Shown in pieces: positions 60,549-64,000 of a DNA stretch of 64,000 nt (positions are counted from its first letter, which is position 1; the number at the start of each line of letters is the position of its first letter). The notes beneath the pieces are model-generated. The model saw nothing but the letters and a program-made list of their open reading frames with translations. It did not search any database and had not been told where the DNA came from. A program made the position numbers and the translations under genes. Location: assembly GCF_900176365.1 (NCBI RefSeq), contig NZ_FWXY01000008.1, positions 1-64,000 of the forward strand, written 5' to 3'. This stretch comes from Desulfocicer vacuolatum DSM 3385. GTDB lineage: Bacteria > Desulfobacterota > Desulfobacteria > Desulfobacterales > Desulfobacteraceae.

Positions 60549-61352
60549 ATGACAAAATTTAATAATACCATGGATGTTTTCAAATTATTGGAAAAAACCA
60601 ATTGCCGCAAATGCAACAAACCCACATGTCTTGCCTTTGCAGCAGCAGTCTTTCAAGGACAGAGATCTTTAAGTGAATGTCCTTTCATTGGTAAAGATAT
60701 CCTTAAGGCCTATGGGAATAAAAATGATAAAAAAAAATCCGGCCCTGACCGGGATTATGCAAAAGTGATGGCCCGTTTAAAAGAAAATATTAAACAGACG
60801 GATCTTAAATCCAGAGCAAAAATACTGGGGGGAAAATTTTCCAATAACCGGTTAACCATCAAAATTCTGGGAAAAGATTTCTCTGTTGATATAAAGGGTG
60901 AAATTTCCACGGATATCCATGTCAACCGATGGATTGCTCCGCCTGTGCTAAATTATATTTTGTCAAGCAAGGGCCTTGCATTAACCGAAAAATGGGTGCC
61001 CTTTCGGGAGCTTGAAACATCCAAGGATTGGGCCCATTTTTTTGAACACCAATGCGTTAAGCGGTTTAAAAAAATAGCAGATTCAAGCTCATCTTTTTTT
61101 GAAAATATCATTGAAATTTTCAACGGCAAACCCGTTGAAAATCATTATGAAGCAGACATTGCCCTGATCATCAAACCGCTGCCGCTGTTGCCCATGCTCA
61201 TCTGTTACAACAATCCCGAAGAAGAAATGGAGTCGGATTTAAACCTTTTTTTCGACAGTACTGCTGACAAAAATCTGCCAAGTGCCAACATTTACACCCT
61301 CAGCACAGGGCTGGCAAATATGCTTGAAAAGCTGGCAATCACCCATGCATAA
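60549..61352 (+). CDS. DUF3786-type protein with N-terminal four-Cys Fe-S domain (first)
   Basis: 267 residues from MTKFNNTMDVFKLLEKTN with AAAGGAA upstream. The N-terminal part CRKCNKPTCLAFA...CPF has the C-x2-C-x4-C-xn-C spacing of the small 4Fe-4S domain found in corrinoid Fe-S proteins and ferredoxin-like electron carriers. The rest (about 85-267) is DUF3786-like: FSVDIKGEISTDIHVNRWIAPPVLNYIL. Found mainly in anaerobes, function unknown. The stop codon lies in the first bases of a family-1 repeat. A paralogue follows. Confidence 0.8.
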   Translation: MTKFNNTMDVFKLLEKTNCRKCNKPTCLAFAAAVFQGQRSLSECPFIGKDILKAYGNKNDKKKSGPDRDYAKVMARLKENIKQTDLKSRAKILGGKFSNNRLTIKILGKDFSVDIKGEISTDIHVNRWIAPPVLNYILSSKGLALTEKWVPFRELETSKDWAHFFEHQCVKRFKKIADSSSSFFENIIEIFNGKPVENHYEADIALIIKPLPLLPMLICYNNPEEEMESDLNLFFDSTADKNLPSANIYTLSTGLANMLEKLAITHA

Positions 61353-61523
61353 TCGCCACGCCAGTCCTTATTTTGATCCGGCTCTGCCACAAAAAAACTT
61401 GAAATCCCCCCTTTGTTTGTGGAGTATTTCATATAACCGCCACGGGCGGACCGCATTCTGACCTCGCTCCGCCCACAACAAAGCTTGAAATACTCCCCTG
61501 GTTAACGGAGTATTTCATATAAA
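61349..61523 (-). repeat. Tandem pair of family-1 repeats (copies n1, n2)
   Basis: Units about 61349-61435 and 61431-61523. The first supplies the TAA stop of the preceding gene. The second ends in TTTCATATAA followed by an A tract. Confidence 0.88.
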
Positions 61524-61568
61524 AAAAATATTCAATCAAGTGAGATCTAACACAAGGAACACGCTTCA

Positions 61569-62381
61569 ATGTCACACATCAACAATCCCATGGAAATTTA
61601 TAAATTACTCAATGGTTCCAACTGCAAAGAGTGCAATGAACAGACCTGCCTGGCATTTGCCGTGGCTGTGTTTAAGGAAAAAAAACCGATACATGCATGT
61701 CCTCATCTGGATAAAAAAGTGCTTGAGCAGTATGGCGGGGTTGTTGAAAAGCCCAATACCGTTGATGAATATAAAGCAGAAGCCATTGAAATGCTAAAAA
61801 GAAAGATATCTTTGATTGATCTTTCCAAAGCAGCCCAACGACTGGGTGCACGATTTTCTGACAACAGGCTGACCATAAAAATTTTTGGTAAAAAATTCAG
61901 TATTGACACCAGGGGCAACCTGTCATCTGAAGTTCACATCAATGCATATATGGTGGTACCGGCATTGAATTACATCTTGAACGGATCAGGGAAATCTCCC
62001 CAGGGAAACTGGATCACATTCAGAGAGTTAAAGGGTGGGCCTTCCCGGTATGCTCATTTTCAACAACGGTGTGAAAAGCCCCTGAAACGTCTGGCTGATA
62101 CATACACCGATCTTTTTAAAGATATGCTGGAAATTTTTGATGGGAAAAAAATTGTCAGTAATATTGATTCTGATATTTCAATTATTTTGCATCCTCTGCC
62201 GCTTTTTCCCATAATGATTTGTTATTGGAAGCCAGAAGAAGGGCTTGAATCTGCCCTTCACATCTATTTTGATGCCTCATCTGATGATAATCTTGACATT
62301 GAGTCCAACTACACCCTTAACGAAGGCATTGCTTTAATGTTTGAAAAAATTGCCCTGCATCATGGTGCTCAGAATCAGTGA
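61569..62381 (+). CDS. DUF3786-type protein with N-terminal four-Cys Fe-S domain (second)
   Basis: 270 residues. Same layout as the gene to its left: CKECNEQTCLAFA...CPH at the N-terminus and then FSIDTRGNLSSEVHINAYMV, with matching C-terminal part (LPLFPIMICYWKPEEGLESALHIYFD). The pair clearly arose by duplication; identity is moderate. They are separated by two family-1 repeats. Confidence 0.82.
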   Translation: MSHINNPMEIYKLLNGSNCKECNEQTCLAFAVAVFKEKKPIHACPHLDKKVLEQYGGVVEKPNTVDEYKAEAIEMLKRKISLIDLSKAAQRLGARFSDNRLTIKIFGKKFSIDTRGNLSSEVHINAYMVVPALNYILNGSGKSPQGNWITFRELKGGPSRYAHFQQRCEKPLKRLADTYTDLFKDMLEIFDGKKIVSNIDSDISIILHPLPLFPIMICYWKPEEGLESALHIYFDASSDDNLDIESNYTLNEGIALMFEKIALHHGAQNQ

Positions 62382-62387
62382 GAATTT

Positions 62388-62425
62388 TTTTTACAAACCC
62401 AACAAGTATCTTGTTTGTAAAAAAT
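62388..62425. terminator. Bidirectional terminator-like hairpin
   Basis: TTTTTTACAAAC (62388-62399) pairs perfectly with GTTTGTAAAAAA (62414-62425), 12 bp around a 14-base loop, 6 bases after the stop of the second DUF3786-type gene. The symmetric A/T arms mean that on the plus strand the U tract lies within the stem, so strength is uncertain. Confidence 0.55.
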
Positions 62426-62477
62426 CAAACCATCATTTGCAATAAAATTTTTTGAAAATTTCAGAGAAATACTAAGA

Positions 62478-63050
62478 ATGAAAAAAAGATGTACATGGTG
62501 TGGTAGAGACCCACTATATATGGCTTATCATGATCATGATTGGGGTGTTCCTGTTCACGATGACCGTTTGTTATTTGAATTTTTAACTTTAGAAGGAGCA
62601 CAGGCTGGCCTGAACTGGTTAACAATCTTAAAAAAACGAGAAAATTACAGAAAAGCGTTTAATTACTTTGATCTCGAGACCATAGCCAACTATTCTCAAA
62701 ATAACATAGAGCGTCTTTTAGCTGATTCAGGGATTGTACGAAATAGATTAAAAATTGAGTCAACCATCAAGAACGCACGGGGTGTCCTTAAAATCCAGGA
62801 GGAAGCAGGCTCATTGGACGCATACCTTTGGCGCTATGTTGAAGGCATTCCCAAACAAAATCAATGGATGTCTATTTCAGAAGTTCCCGTAAAAACAAAA
62901 ACATCTGAAATGATGAGTAAGGATTTAAAGACACGCGGATTCAATTTTGTGGGTCCAACGATATGTTATGCATTTATGCAGGCAACTGGAATGGTTAACG
63001 ACCACACAACGGATTGTTTTAGACACAAAGAACTCTACTTCAAAGCTTGA
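62478..63050 (+). CDS. tag: DNA-3-methyladenine glycosylase I
   Basis: 190 residues, the usual length. CTWCGRDPLYMAYHDHDWGVP near the N-terminus (Zn-binding Cys4-type and base-contacting residues), LLFEFLTLEGAQAGLNW, and C-terminal GMVNDHTTDCFRH with the Zn-binding His and Cys. It removes 3-methyladenine from DNA. The sequence is richer in A and T than the genes to its left, hinting at transfer. Confidence 0.95.
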   Translation: MKKRCTWCGRDPLYMAYHDHDWGVPVHDDRLLFEFLTLEGAQAGLNWLTILKKRENYRKAFNYFDLETIANYSQNNIERLLADSGIVRNRLKIESTIKNARGVLKIQEEAGSLDAYLWRYVEGIPKQNQWMSISEVPVKTKTSEMMSKDLKTRGFNFVGPTICYAFMQATGMVNDHTTDCFRHKELYFKA

Positions 63051-63705
63051 ATAACATCGAATAAAAAAATAGTTGAAATAACGAAAATGAAATTTACAAA
63101 TTTTATTCACGCGGGAATGTATGCCAACGTCCATATCGCTGTGCTGTTTTATTAAAGTGTCTGCTATATTTATTACTTAACTTTCGGGCTTCATTTCAAA
63201 GCCGGCATTTTTAAATGCACCGATGGGCTCAGTGTGCCGACGGGATCAGGCTTTTGTTATTGATGTTATCGATCAAGGCTTTTGCCAACGAAAAAAGCCT
63301 CGATAATGTCAATAACGAAAGCCAGACCCCACCACGAAATGCGAATACCGAAAGTTGAGTTTATTAAAAATGAGTTTACAATCATTTTTAATGTTGATAT
63401 GCCTTTTAAATTGATACGCAAAAGGCATGTTTTCCACAAAGCAAGGACCTTGAATCCGAATTGAACAGCAAATTCTAACTTCTAAAAAAATATGATTAGC
63501 ATCAAAATATACTCAACTATAATTAACCCATAAGTCCGAAGTTATCATTTTCATACCACATGGAAAATTTTTTAATTTAAAAAGAACACATTATATGGTG
63601 TCAAGTGAAAGAACTTATGACTGGCGGATAATTAACTCAAATCGAATTAACTAATTTAACCTTTTGGGAAAAACTCCAACCACTATCTCAAGCTTTAACC
63701 ACATA
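63051..63705. other. 655-base AT-rich gap, no clear gene
   Basis: A minus-strand frame (about 63298-63390) gives a short hydrophobic peptide including FGIRISWWGLAFVIDII, which looks like the remnant of a membrane protein, but no start or family can be supported. A short repeat (ACTTATGGGTTAAT with CATGTGGTATGAAAATG on the minus strand) lies at about 63527-63564 and matches 36038-36085. Confidence 0.4.
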
Positions 63706-64000
63706 ATGAAAATGCAAAGAATGGCATCCATGATCAAACACTTATGCGTTACAATTATCTTATTTTTCATATATTTTTGTGTATCACCGCCTGGAATTAA
63801 CGCCAATCCTTCGGATAATATATTACGTTTCGGATACCATATCAGTCAAATGGGAAATTTTGATCCCCATCTGGCCACAGCCTCCCAAGACCGAATTATG
63901 GCAGACCTCATATTTAACGGCCTTTTAAGGTATGTACCGGGACAGGTTCCAAAAATTGAACCGGATCTGGCAAAGGAAATGCCGACGTTCCACATGGTCA
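63706..64000 (+). CDS. Family-5 extracellular solute-binding protein, N-terminal part
   Basis: 98 residues seen; the gene runs off the window. A hydrophobic signal (about 10-36, VTIILFFIYFCVSPPG) is followed by ILRFGYHISQ, then NFDPHLATASQDRIMADLIF and NGLLRYVPG, the pattern of peptide/nickel (SBP_bac_5) binding proteins. Later ATGs (residues 3, 6, 9) are also possible starts. Ligand unknown. Confidence 0.8.
   Translation, partial: MKMQRMASMIKHLCVTIILFFIYFCVSPPGINANPSDNILRFGYHISQMGNFDPHLATASQDRIMADLIFNGLLRYVPGQVPKIEPDLAKEMPTFHMV

Noticed and set aside
63282-63464. 60-codon frame near the right edge
   Set aside because: No ribosome site or family; AT-rich gap with possible remnant on the other strand only.
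1-64000. tRNA, rRNA or replication origin
   Set aside because: No cloverleaf, rRNA segment, DnaA-box cluster or origin-type gene could be seen on either strand.

Overview
The window looks like part of the chromosome of an anaerobic Desulfobacterota bacterium, most likely a Desulfobacterales/Desulfobacteraceae sulfate reducer. This is inferred from gene content (tungstate-specific TupABC uptake, paired Fe-S DUF3786-type proteins, many PAS sensor kinases, a chemotaxis operon with HEAT-repeat and multi-CheW parts) and from family resemblance. No rRNA or tRNA gene was seen, so the genus is not proven.

Layout. About 0.25-1.7 kb (minus) holds a solitary lipoprotein solute-binding protein and a small protein with six CXXCXGXG zinc motifs. 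About 1.9-18.2 kb (minus) is a large gas-vesicle cluster: gvpA, a GvpC-like shell protein fused to a helix-hairpin-helix domain, gvpN, three gvpF/L genes, gvpG, gvpK, two GvpJ/M-type genes, a tandem Get3/ArsA-like ATPase, a CDC48-like AAA ATPase, a GvpH-type Hsp20, and a PAS kinase, receiver and sigma-54 activator. A sigma-54-like promoter precedes gvpA. The dyad ATGGAA-N4-TTCCAT lies about 140 bp upstream of the predicted gvpA start and again just before the operon that encodes the activator.

About 18.6-35.9 kb (minus) is a long signalling operon: MCP, triple-CheW scaffold, CheD, CheB, HEAT protein, CheR, CheY, CheA, second CheY, CheC, a PAS/GAF hybrid kinase, a B12-type radical SAM protein and another hybrid kinase. 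About 36.4-41.3 kb (plus) is a trp operon (trpE, trpG, trpD, trpC-trpF fusion) with a Trp-rich leader peptide and an attenuator; trpBA are absent here. About 41.3-51.4 kb holds a LysM protein, a lipase-like hydrolase, a phosphodiesterase, tupABC, an IscU/NifU-like scaffold, a K+ channel and a YbjN-PspA-DUF4178 envelope-stress module. About 51.8-56.0 kb (minus) is thiBPQ behind a THI-box (TPP) riboswitch. About 56.1-63.1 kb contains small and hypothetical genes, a YkgJ-like protein, a methyltransferase, a YqeY-like protein, the two DUF3786-like Fe-S proteins and tag. A truncated family-5 peptide-binding protein begins at the right edge.

Intergenic DNA is dominated by a roughly 91-bp repeat (about 20 full, partial or degenerate copies, both orientations, often tandem pairs sharing a TTATA junction). 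A rarer second family carries a long, apparently covarying hairpin. Regulation is visible at four places: the gvpA sigma-54 promoter and dyads, a terminator-like hairpin after gvpA, trp attenuation, and the TPP riboswitch.
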